Shown here piece after piece: positions 23,305-36,926 of a stretch of 64,000 nt of DNA. Source of the stretch: Cocos nucifera (Eukaryota; Streptophyta; Magnoliopsida; Arecales; Arecaceae); the NCBI GenBank assembly GCA_006176705.1, contig QRFJ01000294.1, positions 1,240,001-1,304,000 on the forward strand, given 5' to 3'. The translations under genes were made by a program, and so were the position numbers. The number at the start of each line of letters is the position of its first letter. Position 1 is the stretch's first letter. The notes under the pieces were generated by a model that saw nothing but the letters and a program-made list of their open reading frames with translations, ran no database searches and was not told the DNA's origin.

Positions 23305-24851
23305 TATAAGAATACTATGTTGTTGTTAAGACACCATATTTATCAGTTTAATTTCGACTTCTTTAAAATAATTAAAAGCATGTAGAAAGTATCGAGTCGG
23401 ATTGAATCCATAGAAAAAGCAGTATTTTTAGATTTAAAATTTTTTATTTTATGAAAAGAAAAAAAAAATTTGAAAACAAAATCAAAGTTGAAAAATAGAA
23501 TTTAAAATTATAATAAAAATAAATAATATAAATTTAAAATGGTGTAGAAAGATAAACTTGGTACTAAAATCTACTATTTAGATCTTAGCAGCTACTTACA
23601 ATAAAAATAAATTTATAATAAAAATAAAGAGTAGAAAAATAAAATTTTTATTAATTAAATTAAAATTTATTTCAAAATTTAAATATAAATTAAAAGAATA
23701 AGAAAATAAAATAAAAATGATGATCGTGATCTTGAATCGGCATTGGCATTGAGATGATTTAGAAGACCAGCTCTTCCTCTCGGCATCGTCTGTCTTGAAG
23801 CAACCATCAATCCCAAGTATGGCTCTATCCTATACCATCACCTTTACTTGATCGAAGATGACTTGATTCTATCGGCCTGAGGTCCTTTTTATGTGTTGAA
23901 GAAGAGAGACCTTTGCTATCAACTAATATGGGATTAAATAATATGTTGATCAACGTATGTGGAGAAATCTGGATGTAAATCGAACTAAAAGACTGCTTGG
24001 CTTGTGTTGAATAGAGTTTGGATCTTCTGGCCGTCAGATCTGAATCAATTGACTCAAAAATCACCAAAAATCAGCATATATCAGCCTAAATCAAGTCGAA
24101 ATATTTTCTAGCCATTGGATGGCATTGATCAAGAAGATTTGGTCCATCAGATGGAGCTTTGGATAATTGAATTAGGGTCGATGGCTATCGTCAGCCATCC
24201 GATCGAGCTTTGGAATGCGCACAGCCATCAAATCATGCTAAATCACCCTCAGCTTCCTTGATAAAGTCAGAAACCACCCAAGGCTATTAGATATGGACTG
24301 GTGACTTCCTCATCTGTCTAATGGTGCCTTATTGTTCATGTGGACTACGTGGATCGGACGTGCCGAAGACCTAGACCAATGAACAAGTGCTGCACCAAAT
24401 GAATTGATGGAATTGCCCCTAAACACCGTATGAGATTTTTGGTGGACCCTTTAAGGGTCCATACGTACCACATCATTCGTCGGTCCACCATGGACCGCGT
24501 GGAATTTGACGTCAGCCTGATATCAGGTTGGAGGGGGAGAATGGGTCGGGCCGGGCTCTTGCGCATGCAGGCTGTGCACTTGGACTGGTGGGCTGGGTTT
24601 GCTCGCTGGCGGACCGGGCCATTGTTTTGGGTGAACCATCTGGGCGAACCGACCGATTATTTTTTTATTTTATTTTTTTTATTTTTTCTTTGAAAATTCA
24701 TATTGGATCCATTTTACATCCGATTCGCTCCAAATTTACTTCATTTTGATCAAAAAAATAAGCTCTTTTTATTTGTATAATATTTTTTTAAAATAAAAAT
24801 AAATTAATTTATAAAATAATATTTATAACTATATATTTATGGTACTTATCA
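23305..24851 (-). repeat. 5' LTR of the Athila/Tat-like element
   Basis: Direct-repeat partner of 15331-16896, ending ggtacttatca at 24841-24851, immediately followed by older CACTA-derived sequence. Confidence 0.82.
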
Positions 24852-25329
24852 GGCCGTTACTTTATTAATGCAGCAGTTCGAGCCATAGCACGATCCTCCT
24901 ACTAACGATGGTGCTATTATAGATGAGATACACATCTAGGATGCTTTAATATATTTTAATATTATGGCATGATTTAAGTATTAATTTTATTGATGAATTC
25001 ATAATATATTTTTTTATTTTATGTGTTCGTTGTAGATATATAAATCTAGGCGAGCATGGATTGGACATGGACCTACGCAGGGCATTTTTGAGAGCGAGAG
25101 GGTTGTCATTCAATGCAACTAGATGCCCGTCGTCATACAGAGTTGCTTAAAGTTGTGTGAAAGAGGATAGGATCTTGATCGGATTTATTTTATTTTATTT
25201 TATTTATATCGGTGTTCTCCGTGATCGAGCAGATGAGTCTCGACGACGAAGGTTATGGTTTAAGCATTTTAGAGGGGGCGATCCGAGAGGTTATTTGTGC
25301 AAGGAGACTGAATAATGTTCCCAAGTTTA

Positions 25330-26560
25330 ATTCAATTCAGCTTCACAGAGGCCATTAGAATCAGTGGGCGATATTTGCCCGTAAAGAACAGCCTTTTGAC
25401 ATCAAGCCATTCATTCCAGCAAAATTAGAATGTCGAATGATCCATAATCTTGAACCTTGGTTGTCATCATCTTTATATCCAAAAATTGCTTCAAGTAGAT
25501 GAGAAAGCACGTCATTTTGTTCCACAAGGTTCTAGAGTTTATGTAAAGGTTTTCTTTTGTAAGGGTCAAAATGCTGGAGATAACTGCACGCAATAAATCA
25601 AGGTGAGACTACATGCAATGTCAAGAAGGATCTTTCGTTTATTCAAGAAGGTCGGCTTGTAGCTTGGTCTTCCAAAGTTCCCAAGATTAGGTAGAACGTA
25701 AACTGGTAGCTTTAGTCTCGAAGAAATAAAGTTGACGATGGTGTTAGAAGATTATTCTGTTGGGCAATAAAGAGCATGAAAGCGAATGCTATAACACTAA
25801 TGTGACCGCCGGTATGCATTTAATAAATGTAGAAGGGCAAGGTGGATGGACCATGCAGGGGGCTCAAATCCGCAAGTCTTCGAGTTCCTTGGATCAAATG
25901 CTATTGCTGAACAATTATATGCATCAGCGTTCCTTTAGTTATAGAAAAAGACAATATATTCTGTTGTGCATTTAAGAGCTTGTCCATTGCCGTTATGATT
26001 TTTTTGGTCGTCTCTGATTCCATAATTTTGCAAAAACAGCTTGAGTAATATTGTCACCTTAAGAGGTGATGGCTATATTGCTGTCTTGGTTCCTTTAATT
26101 GGAAACCGTGGAATATTGCTATTTTTTAAAATCTATGAATCTTTGTGGATATCCGTCAGCATAACTTTTTCTTGAAAATCCCCTTTCATGCTGGGTATGC
26201 AAGTCACGTGGTTGCTGTTTATAACCATCTGTCGGATATTTGACCTTCATTTTTCTTTATCAAACTGATTTGAGGAAGAGTTCGTGTTGTAATTTTCATT
26301 AAAAAAAAATTACTTAGAAATTTTTTGAAAGTTATGACATCAGTACAGTTAGCTTCTCGTTGCAAATTGCAGTTGTGGACATCAATAAAATCTTTCTTTT
26401 GTTATTTTTCTATCACATATTTATCATTTTTTTTTATTGATTTAAGTATACCAGATGTAGTGTAGATATCTTTCTTTCGTTATTGCAGTCGCAATGCAAT
26501 CAGATACATTTATCAATTAAAATTTATGGATTATATATTTTATAAAATTTATATTTTTTT
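25330..26560 (+). pseudogene. Possible captured or retroposed transcript fragment inside CACTA
   Basis: This stretch interrupts the CACTA accessory ORF. It contains broken coding-like pieces on the + strand, such as QWAIFARKEQPFDIKPFIPA (about 25357-25420), followed by T-rich sequence without CACTA motifs. It resembles a processed transcript (short coding fragment then UTR-like sequence). I do not recognise the source gene; the longest open frame is only 71 aa (25760-25975). Confidence 0.3.
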
Positions 26561-27489
26561 ACATGGATGAGTATAAGAGATGGGGTTCTACAAGGTAATC
26601 ATTTAGTACAACGACATGAATATTTTGTTTAAAAAAAATAATATATATTTTATTCTTGAATATAGGAGAGAGCTTCATCTCTTATTGCAAAGCGTGTTAG
26701 CGAGTCCTCATCATTTACGAAGGCCAGTCATGTCGAGGTGCAGGTAATAACAGAGCTGCAGGGACTAGATTGTTATGGTCAAGTGAGGGTTCATAAAGTT
26801 GGAGTTAGTTTATGAAGTTGAAGTCATTCCCACTCAATTATATAACGTGCACCGATACACTCAAGATATTAGAGAGAGCTTTAGGAATATAGATATTTAT
26901 ATGCTTAAGGCTCGGATGGAGGCACAGATAGAGGCATAGATGGAGGCGATGAGGCAGAGCTATGATCCTAGTGATAGCCTCCATGAGGGCTCAGATTAAG
27001 TAGCTGACATCCGTATTACATATATTTGTAGATTCTTATAGGATACATATCTTAGTATATTTTTATTTTCTCATATACTTAATCATTTAATTTATTTTAT
27101 ATTTTTCATATTCTCAACTATTAGAATTTTTATATCTTTGTTGTAGGCTCTTAGTAGTTTTAGTAGTCATAAAGACCATAACGATCATCCTCCTATGGAT
27201 CATTGATAGCCCGATGTTTTTTTTTTTTTAATTTATAGATTACTTTTGCTTATGGGTTATGCATTGTACTCTATCAATATGATGGACAATGTAATCATGA
27301 TTTTATTATGTTATATATAGAGTATATTGGTGATTGAATTTTGTTATAAATTTTGTATGAATTTTTGTATTGAATATGATGTTATCTGGTGTTTCTTATG
27401 ACTATATTGATGTTTAAATTTTGTTATAAATTTTTGCACATATTTATGTAGTTTGTATAGATTAGTAATTATTATAGATTTTTTTATTT

Positions 27490-27929
27490 AAATAGAACAT
27501 TGCTGATGCTTTATAGCATCGATAATGGTTCAACTACCGATGCTTTAAAGCATAAAAAAATAATAGCCTATCATACATTTCCGATGCAAAAAAAGCATAA
27601 GCAATTATCAACGCTTTCTAGTGTTGGCATTTGAAAATAGTTCGCGATGCAAATAAGCGTTAGTACTTACCGATGCTTTTGAAAGTGTCGACAAAATTTA
27701 ATTGTTTATCAATGCAAAATTTAATTATTTGTCAATGCAAAATAAAATTGGTAGTATAGCATCAATAATTCCCAATGCTTTATAAAAGTGTTAGGAAAAA
27801 CTTTTTCAGCTCTTCACTTATTAACGCATTTTTGATGCTTTTGGAAGCATCAGGAGTTGCTTTTGCGATGCTTTTAAGCATCGAGAAAAGCTTTTCTTTG
27901 CATCGGTAAAGGTTCAGAGCACCGTAGTG
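27490..27929. repeat. Right subterminal array of the host CACTA
   Basis: Many copies of gatgcttt and aagcatcg in both orientations, ending in the terminus accgtagtg. The motif is unrelated to that of the nested element, so the two CACTA elements belong to different families. Confidence 0.75.
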
Positions 27930-28962
27930 TCTACTCCTTGTCTTTGATATCTTAGAATCTTACCTCTAGCATGCTAGGACAAAGGCTGCATCTAGACACC
28001 TTTAGATCAGTCAATGCATGGTGTTTCGACTAGTGAGGGGCATCCTATGACAATGCTCTGGTTGCGTTTGAGAAGCCCTAGTCCTTCCACCTCCCCCATC
28101 ACTTTTCCTTTCCTAACCTGAAGGGATGGGTAATGCTTGTCATTACATCATAAATATAAATTTAAACCAATCTTATTATTGGTTAGAATAGTAATGAGTC
28201 AGATGTTGATTTACTCAAAAATTGTAGACTAAGTTATGTTCAATTTAATTTAAAAATAAAATTTTAATTTAATTATTAAAGTAAAAATTTAAATAAGTAA
28301 ATTAAAAAAATAATTTGAGATTTAGTGAATTAAAATAAAAGAAAGCAATTAATTAGGATTTACAAATTAATTAACAGTAAAAAGAGAAATTTATCTAGAA
28401 TTTTAGTTCCATCTTCCAGTATTCAAGTCTATAATTGATTCATGCAATCTTTTTATTATCAACATACAATCTTATGAGATGTATGTTTTCTCAACCAAAT
28501 TCTAATATAACCTATTGTACCGAATATGGACCATATCTAATACAATCATGATCCATCTCATAGAGATAGATTATTTAGATGGTACAATCAAAGAATATAA
28601 ATATAAATCTAATTAAATCTTATAATTTATTCTAATTTGAACACAGATCATATCTTTCCGTGATCATATATAATCTGTCTCCTTAGTTATAAATTGCAAG
28701 ATTAAATAATAAAGCATAAATAAGAGAAGCATGTAGATGATATATAAATAAATTTTATTTTCAATAAAAAATAAATAAGATTTAAATTATAAACTTTCGT
28801 GCTGAAGACTTTTCTTACTTTTCAAGATACAAAATCTTTAACTGCACGTGCTCGAGATTCCTCTAGGTTCCGACATCTTCAGAACTCCTCAAATAAAGAA
28901 AGAGAAATGAAAAAGAAAGAAGAAAGAAAAGAGGAGAGGAAGGAAGAGAGAGAGAGAGAGAG
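27930..28962. other. Unassigned DNA, probably part of an older repeat
   Basis: AT-rich sequence ending in a GA-rich tract (28899-28962) that was the insertion target of the copia element. It continues beyond the copia element at 39216. The ORF at 28799-29002 is low-complexity Lys/Glu/Arg and is not called. Confidence 0.45.
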
Positions 28963-31241
28963 TGCAGGGAAAATCAAGTTTTCCACCATAGGATTGATCT
29001 GATCTAATCTAATTTGTAGCAAAAAAAATTTTAAAATTTTTCTATAAATCCTAATCAGATCTGAGAGTTCTCAGATTAGATCCTAATGATCTGATATTAA
29101 AAAAAATAAAATAAAATAAAAAATTTTTGTTATCTGAGATCGGGTAAATCCTTTACCCTATTGATGATCTGTCAGCACCCGGGGTTCTGAATCTAACCAT
29201 GCATGTGCCCAGCCTCTACAATAGTCCACTCGAACTGATTCTAGATGTGCTCTCCTTCTGGATCTGATCTAAAAAATTAGATCAGATCTGGATCTTGTAA
29301 AGCCTTCAAAACAATCTTCTAAGGCAACACCTTGTCTCTTGATGTAGAAATCCTGTCGTTGATCTTTGCTTCAGCTTTCCTCAACACTTGATCGCTGAAC
29401 CTTCACCCAATCTAGTATGGGCATGGAGAAGAGAGAGAGGAGCAGTAGGAGAGGCATGGAGATGAATTTTGCGGTAGCTTTTGGGCATGGGAGATCAAAA
29501 GATACAAACCCTAGGGTGCAAGATCTTTAAATAGACTCTGCACCAATCCTTGAGTTCTGATTGATCAAGCAATCAAAATTGCTTGATTAAATCAAACTTT
29601 AATCTGATATACCTTGCCGAACACCAGATCTTTACTTGGTTTTGTCATCCAAAACTCTCCAAGAGTTTGCGTGAACAATGGATAGGGAGAAGGTGACGCA
29701 CGGCAACTAATCTCTAAGAGTTTGTTCAATAACAAACTCTTCCATGCCTTCTCTAATTTATGTGCACACAAAAATGGGGCGGCCCACATATTTCTTTGTG
29801 AAAAATACCTTGGGATGTGCATCCTAGATAAATTCCAAGAGGGCGCACATCTCGTCCTTTAATTCTTGCAAAGACTAGGTCAAACGACCCCATGTCCTGA
29901 TGTTTACAAAATTTAGCAGGTCTTGTCCTGTTTCCGTCCGATGGATTAGGATAAGTCTAAATTAAGTTAGGACAATCCTTTTCTAACTTTGACAAGCTCT
30001 AATCATATTAGAACAAGTGTATACAGAATTTTTGGATGAGCCAAATCTAATTTGACTTAGTTGAGATGAATAAAATGACTACAGAAGAAGAATGTTAGGT
30101 TCAATCGTGTGCTAGCATGATTGTTTTGAACCTAATTGGATTTAATCTAAATCAATTGAACTAAGTTAGTCCAATTGATCACATCCAGACCCAAATCCTT
30201 ATTTGTGTGTTCCAGTTAGGTTCAGTTTCATATGATAATGAGATATGTCGTGATTTCTATCATCGATATCATCAAAATATCTTTCGATGGATCAGAACTC
30301 TTCTGGTTCATCTAATCAGAATGATCGATCATCACGATCATTTTAATTACTTCCAAAATCCATTAGTGATACTTAACAGTATATGATGGCAACCCATTAG
30401 AACTAAATGCGAACCTCTCGATATAGCTACCTATGTGATTGGATTCTTCTTTCATGAGCTCTGACAGGATTAGGGTTAAAGTTAACTCATCAAACCCAAC
30501 ATCATATCATATGATTAAATCATTCGATTCAAGTTTGATATAAAATCCTAATAGAAAACTATTTTCTATTATATTACATTATCATGGTCATAGGCTTAAG
30601 AACTCAATCTCATAATCATCATAGGACTACTACTCATCTATCGAAGTTGATAGATCCCATCTTGGTGTGATCCAGTTTCTATAATGAACATGCTATAACC
30701 AACATACACCTCAGGATTTCAAATAATTAGAAGACCGAGTTATGGTATAGTCAAACTATAACACACTCAAGATAAACTGTCGATGCACCTTAGGTTTAAG
30801 AACCAGACACACAACTGCAGCATTAAGCTTAGTCATTAATGAGAAGGTAGACTCTCTTATGACTACTCGAGGTGATCATGCTCAGTGCTCTTATTCTCAA
30901 CGAGTATCTATACTCTCGCTTCGGTATCTCCACACCATAGACTCAATATTTGTTTATCCTAAAAAAGCAATCATACACCAATCTTTCAAATCAATCGCCA
31001 TCCATGTGACAATCCTATGGTCAGAAGCAATTTATGCGTTAATTATGAAAGTACATATCTTAAATTTTCAACTCTTGAAAATATGTATTATCATTTTTAT
31101 TAACTCAAAAGATGTATCACAGATACTTTACATACAATATGATAGAATTTTTTTTTAATTTTAAGTCAAAATTATAAAAGTATTTCTAGAAAATATATTA
31201 TAAGTGTCAGCCAATCTGGCTTCTAGGGCACTCATCTAATA
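28963..31241 (-). repeat. 3' LTR of the copia element
   Basis: Starts tgcagggaaaatc on the forward strand and ends catctaata, partner of 36927-39215. The flanking sequence at 31242-31255 (aactcccattt) is the complement of a polypurine tract AAATGGGAGTT. Confidence 0.9.
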
Positions 31242-31249
31242 AACTCCCA

Positions 31250-33000
31250 TTTGACTTAAAGTCAATTGGCTACAAATCTAAGTCTCATCTTTTCAAGGTG
31301 GGCTTCAATTTTCTGCTGGCTCAATGACTTCGTCAGTGGGTCTGCTGCATTATTTGCAATATCGACTCTCTTGATCTCGACGTAATCCTTCTCAAGATAA
31401 TCACGAATAAAGTGATATCACTGCTCGATATGCTTCGACTTCTGATTAGACCTCGACTTCTTAGCTAGGACTATGGTGCCATTATTATCGTAGTATAGAG
31501 GGACGGCATCCGATGGCATCACTTTGAGCTTTGCGGTAAACTTCTTATACTAAAATGCTTCATTTGCAGCTTTCGATGTAGTGATGTACTCAGCTTCCAT
31601 CATGGAGTCTGCGATTATTGTCTGCTTGAAACTCTTTTAGCTAATAGCACCATCATTACACACAAATAGACTATCAGATGTCGACTTTCGATCATTTATA
31701 TCAGATATAAAATTTGAGTTTATATACCCTTGGACCTGGAGTTCTCCATTATCAAAAATTAAAAACATATCCTTAGTCCTTCTCAAGTACTTAAGGATAC
31801 ACTTCATAGAAGTCCAGTGCTCTTCATCTAGATTTGACTGATATCTACTTGTAATACTCACAGCATGCGCGATATCAGGTCGTGTATATAACATGGCATA
31901 CATGAGGCTTCCTATTATCGAAGCATAAGGAATCTTGCTCATGCGTTTAATCTCCTCAAGTGTGTTGAGACATATCTTCTTAGAGAGATGAATGCCATGT
32001 CTAAAGGACACTAATCCCCTTTTGGAGTTCTCCATGCTGAACCTCTTCAGTACCTCCTCTATGTACATCTTCTGTGATAGATCCAACATCCTATTCGGTC
32101 TATCTCTATTGATCTTTATTCCTAATATGAAGGATGCCTCTCCTAGATCTTTCATAAAAAATCTTTTTGACAATCATATTTTGATGGATGTCAACATAGA
32201 AATATCATTCCCAATCAAGAGGATGTCATCCACGAATAATACGAGGAAGATAACAACGCTCCCACTAATCATTTTAAAGACACCAGACTCTTTCTTATTT
32301 TTGATGAAATCAAATAATTTGATCACATCATTAAAATGAGCATTCCAACTTTAAGATGCTTACTTGAGTTTATAGATGGACCTTTGTAGCTAGCAAATCT
32401 TGTGATCACTATCACTAGATGTGAAACCAAGTGACTGTTGCATATAGATATCTTTCTCAAGATATCCATTTAGGAATGTCGTTTTCACATCCATCTATTA
32501 TATTTCATAATCGAAATAGGCTGCAACAGTAAGCAATATGCGGATGAATTTTAGCATGGCTACTGACGAAAAAATTTTCTGATAATTAATGCTTTCGTGC
32601 TGACTATACTTCTTTGCTACGAGCCTAGCATTGAATATCTCTACATTTTCATCGGCACCTATCTTTCTCTTGAAGATCCATTTACACCCAATATGTACTA
32701 TACCTTCAGGTGGATCTACTAAAGTTCAGACTTGATTCGAGTTTATTGAGTCAATCTCTGACTTCATTGTCTCTAACCATTTCTCGAAGTGGATATCAAA
32801 TATCGCCTCATCATAGGTTTTAGAATCATCACCATGAACCTCATTTTCTATGAGGAATATTTACTCTATATCCTCTGAAATAGTATCCAAGTACCTTTTA
32901 GAAGGATGAAAAATCTTATTTGACCTACGAGATGGAGGAGGTGGTGTTTGGACTGGCTGAGACTGACTGAGTTTCATAGGTTCATTAGCTCATTGCTTTT
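31250..33000 (-). pseudogene. Copia pol: reverse transcriptase and RNase H
   Basis: The minus strand gives, in order: GCKWIFKRKIGADENVEIFN and ARLVAKKYSQ (about 32690-32610), the catalytic FVDDILLIGND (FVDD at 32221-32236), then KRFFMKDLGEASFILGIKI and MSKIPYASIIGSLMYAMLYT with RPDIAHAVS (178-aa frame 31637-32173), then RNase H with a MMEAEYI motif and YYDNNGTIVLAKK, ending near 31250. These copy element RNA into DNA in the family. A stop separates RT from the 178-aa frame and others follow, so it is dead. Confidence 0.9.
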
Positions 33001-34250
33001 TGGAAAGCTTCTTCTCGAGCCTAATCTATCTTCCAATGCCACCATCTTAAATAAATTATATTTTTAAAAAAATGATGTGTCAACTTACAATCACATTGTG
33101 GTCTTCCGGAAGATAGAAATAACATATAAACATCTCATTAGGATATCCGACAAAATAAGCTCTAAAGGATCTAAACTCTAACTTGTCCATTTGTTGTCTC
33201 TTAACATGGGCCGGATAATTCTAAATTCTGAGATGACTCAGACTTGGTTTCTTACCATGTCATATCTCATACGATATGGTAGGAACGATTTTAGAGTAAA
33301 TCATGTTCAATAGGTATACAACGGTAATTAGACTATGTCTTCAAAGAAACTAGGGGAGGTTCGTGAAGCTCATTATGGATCGGATCATATCTAATAGGAT
33401 CCGATTTCTCAGTTTTGAAATCCCATTGTGTTGAGGTATTTCAAGTGGAGTCCATTATGAAACTATGCCATTTTTCCTAAGATAGTTTAGGAATTTTCAT
33501 CTAAGGTATTCACCTCCCCGATTTGATTAAAGAATCTTAATGAGCTTTGCAGTTAGCTTTTCTACTTTTTATTTAAATTTTTTGAATTTTTCAAAGGCTT
33601 CAAACTTATATCGCATTAAATACACTTATCCATACTAAGACAAATCATTGGTAAAGATAATGAAGTAGATATAATTATCTCTGATCGGTACATCAAATAG
33701 ACTGTACACATCTGTATGTACCAGGCAAGTAGGTCCGTGGCCCTTTTTTCATATCCCACAAAAGAGAGCTTGATCATTTTGTCTTGAAGGCATGATTCAC
33801 AAATTGGATATGACTCAACAGTCAACGGATCCATTAGTCCAGATTTCTTTAATTTGTTAATCCTGTCTTCTACTATATGACCTAGCCTAAAGTGCCATAG
33901 ATATCTTTCATTTAGACTATTCCTAGATCACTTAGATCCTATGGCTTCCATGTTTTGCTCGACATTAAATATAGAGACATCAACATGCAACTGATAGAAA
34001 TCATTAATTAAGAAACCACTTATAATTTTATTTTTTTAAAAAAGAATAGTATAGTAGTCCTTAAGAAAGCTAATTACATAACCTTCTTATGCTAAACAAG
34101 AAACAAAAATCAAATTCTTGCTTGCTGCAGGCATATAATAACAATTTCTAAGTACTAAATCTAAATCAGATGGTAGTTAAAGAGAATAGATTCCTACGAC
34201 CATAGCAGCAATCCTTGCTCTATTTCTGATGCGCAAGATCATCTCACCAG
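33000..34250 (-). pseudogene. Copia pol: protease remnant, pre-integrase and integrase
   Basis: On the minus strand YLWHFRLGHI (about 33871-33906) is the GAG-pre-integrase signature. It is followed by PICESCLQDKM and the start of integrase in the 72-aa frame at 33616-33834. Upstream, WILNSGFSTYL (about 34320) is a worn copy of the protease WILDSGAS motif, with the catalytic Asp changed to Asn in this copy. Interrupted by stops. Confidence 0.8.
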
Positions 34251-35211
34251 CCCTCAACCTCCTGCTCTTCTCAAGATCCTACATAAAAGTGCACAAGTAA
34301 GTACTAAAACCAGAGTTAAGTATCCAATTGGATGCAGAAGAAACTGTTAGATTAGATTCAATTACGAGCATACTCTCAGAAGGACCTGCTTTCTTCTTGT
34401 TCTTCAGGCTAGCTAGGTATAAAGAGCAGTTCCGCTTCCAATGGCCATCGGTATTATAATGGAAATACTTTTTTTTGTCAGCAATCTTCTTCTTCGATTC
34501 TTTCTTCTTCTTCTTCTTCCCGTCTTCTATCTTCTACTTCTTTACATACCTTTTTTCTTTTCAAAAGATTTTTTTTTGAAGGAAGTCCACTCCATAGCAA
34601 GTATTGAGTCCTTTAAATCTTTCATAGTAAGCTCAGCAGTGACCAGCATATTCACGAGTTCAGCCAAGGTACACGGTAGTTTATGCATATGGAAGTTCAT
34701 AATGAACTGACCATATGCATCTGTTAAGGACTACAAGATCACATCAATCTACAAGTCTCTATCCATGATGACATCGAGCTTCTCAACTCTTCTAGATTTT
34801 TGATCATTGTCAAATAATGATCTTAGACCGACTACTCATTATGCATCTAAGTCTTAAAAAATCTTTGAAAGACTTGATATCAGGCTGCGCGACTCTGCTC
34901 ACCAAATAACTCTTACAGATGAGCCAACATTTGGTGAGTAGTTTTGATGTCTTCATATTGGTGCTGTAATTCATCTGACATTGAGCCTAATATATAGTAC
35001 CTGACTTTGTTATCATCGTCTATCCACTTCTCTAGAGATGCTCTCTGTTCAGCAGTTGGACGAGTTGGTAAGATGGGGGGTCCTGATCCAATATATAAGT
35101 CAACTTCTTAAAATCCAAAATAATTTTGAAGGTTCTCAATCAATCTTTGTAATTAGGTTCGGTCAGTCTGTGGGTGTCTAGGATTTGAGCTAGTAGATTT
35201 GATGCAGACAT
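34250..35211 (-). pseudogene. Copia gag
   Basis: Start codon at 35211 (minus), reading MSASNLLAQILD, a typical beginning for copia gag. Near 34425-34460 a zinc-knuckle remnant reads HYNTDGHWKRNC; the first cysteines of the C-x2-C-x4-H-x4-C motif have been lost. Internal stops are present. Confidence 0.75.
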
Positions 35212-36912
35212 TTTTCTATAGAGAGTAGAAATTTTTAGTTAGACTTTATAATTATACTTAACTAATTTATTTAAAAATTTTATTTTTAAATAAATTAGGC
35301 TCATACTATTTTCTCGGATCCCTATACTTTCTTGGCAGAGATGGAAAAATCTCTACGATCATAGATTTCTAGTAAATTATGCGGTCCCACCTATTGGCTC
35401 ATTATCTCATCTAATAGTTATTGGTGATGGATCAACCAATGAGTAGATAACTCTTGTTCAATGATTTTTTAATCATGATGCATCTAAACTTGGTCTCTAA
35501 TTTATGAAGCTCATTATGTCCGAAATATTGCTTCACTTCTTAGTTAAGTCAGATCCACCATTTGCATGAATTGGATTTCTAATTGAAATTTTCATTGTAT
35601 CTAGAATATTGAGCCTAACTCATTCTTTAATCCATAGTATTCAATGCCTAATAGACATGATTGCATCTTTTTGATGCAACTGAACCACTGTAACCGACCG
35701 AAAATAATCAACCCCGAGAAGGGCTCATACATCTACAATGATGGAAAACCTATGACTTAATATTTTTTTAGGAAGATTTGATTTAGGTCTTTTAGACATG
35801 ATTTGACTTAGTCATAATAATTATGACTAATCTAATGGCATGGATTAGCTCGAATCATTAGCCACCTCAAATCAGAACTGGATTGATCTAAATGACTAAG
35901 TAAATGAGATCGGTGGAAGGGATATATCATTAATTCGATAAGAATGCATTCAGATCGAGTAGCTTTTAATTAAAAATCGGTTGGTCGTATCAACCAAACT
36001 TATCTTAGATACTAAATTATCGAACCAAAATCGATCGAATTAGCCTACAATTTAGGCTCGAACCATAAAAATAAATTAGGTCTTAACTTAATCGACCACA
36101 TATGACTGTGAGTCGATCTTGATCCAGATTTAATCCTATTGGACTGGTCAAATTTAAGCACTTTTAATCCTACCTAACTAACTCTTAATTTGATTTGATC
36201 AATCGCTAGACCTAATTAAGCTACCCATACCCGAATCCAAATTTATGAAGATGTCTTAGATCTAAAAATTTATAATTTTTAGATCTAATTGATTTCATAA
36301 TCTTAATTCTTAATTAAATTTTGGTTTATAAACAAAAATATGTATAAAAATCTTAGAATTTTAGAATCTAGAATTTTGTAGAAAATTAAATTTTGATTTT
36401 TAATTAAAGACAAACACATAGCATCCCTACACGCCATAAGAGTACTCATCGAATGAGAAGAGAGGGTCTTTAAATCTTTCTTACTCTTATAATCGGATGG
36501 CCAAGAAGAATGTCTTAATAAAAAATAATAATTATATTATAAAATAATTAGATTTATAACACATATCGCATATAAAATTACATATCTAACTATGTATGCT
36601 TTGTATACATTTCATGTATGAAATTTTAAACCTACATATGCATGTTTTTAGATTTGATATATCTGATATAATATCTAAAAAATAAAATTTTAACTAATCT
36701 TATCATATAAAATTTTACTCTAGATAATTCATAAAATAATTCTATAAGCCTAGTCTAGACATGCATCAAATATATCTCATATATTAATTAAAATTTTTAA
36801 TCTACTAATTCTAGATCTAATCATATCTAATGTGATATTTAAAATTATTAATATCAGATCGTAAATAAATTAAAAATTAGATTTAAAGAAGATTTGAAAA
36901 ATTGCAAACGTA

Positions 36913-36924
36913 GCTCTGATACCA
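36913..36924 (-). other. Initiator-tRNA-Met primer-binding site
   Basis: Forward gctctgatacca, the exact complement of TGGTATCAGAGC, two bases from the 5' LTR. It primes minus-strand DNA synthesis in the family. Confidence 0.9.
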
Positions 36925-36926
36925 GT

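Larger units (their letters stand above)
15331..24851 (-). mobile_element. Athila/Tat-like Ty3-gypsy retrotransposon, gag-only, with internal duplication
   Basis: Two direct repeats of about 1.55 kb bound the element. On the minus strand the LTR begins TGATAAGTACC. A degenerate primer-binding site next to the 5' LTR (forward 23279-23300, ccagcaatggtgctaaaa) is the complement of a worn TTTTGGCGCCGTTGCC, the tRNA-Asp-type site typical of Athila/Tat elements. Next to the 3' LTR the minus strand reads ctcgaggatgagtaaagctt before the LTR, also typical. gag is recognisable; no protease, RT or integrase block was found, so it looks non-autonomous or internally deleted. I could not find a matching target duplication. 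Confidence 0.82.
24852..27929 (+). mobile_element. 3' part of the older host CACTA element
   Basis: The right end is 27929: accgtagtg, the inverse of CACTACGGT, preceded by a subterminal array of gatgctt/aagcatc words (27490-27910). Upstream, + strand translation at about 25045-25110 gives a GHGPTQGIFESERVV-like segment. At 26665-26995 it gives ERASSLIAKRVSESSSFTKA, then HVEVQVITELQGLD, then NIDIYMLKARMEAQIEA and MRQSYDPSDSLHEGSD, a coiled-coil-type tail like the second (Transposase_24-type) ORF of plant CACTA elements. The left terminus was not found. Assignment of the Transposase_24-like ORF is inference. Confidence 0.65.

Noticed and set aside
34441..34710. 89-aa + strand ORF with a leucine-rich hydrophobic start
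   Set aside because: Antisense shadow of the copia gag lysine-rich stretch.
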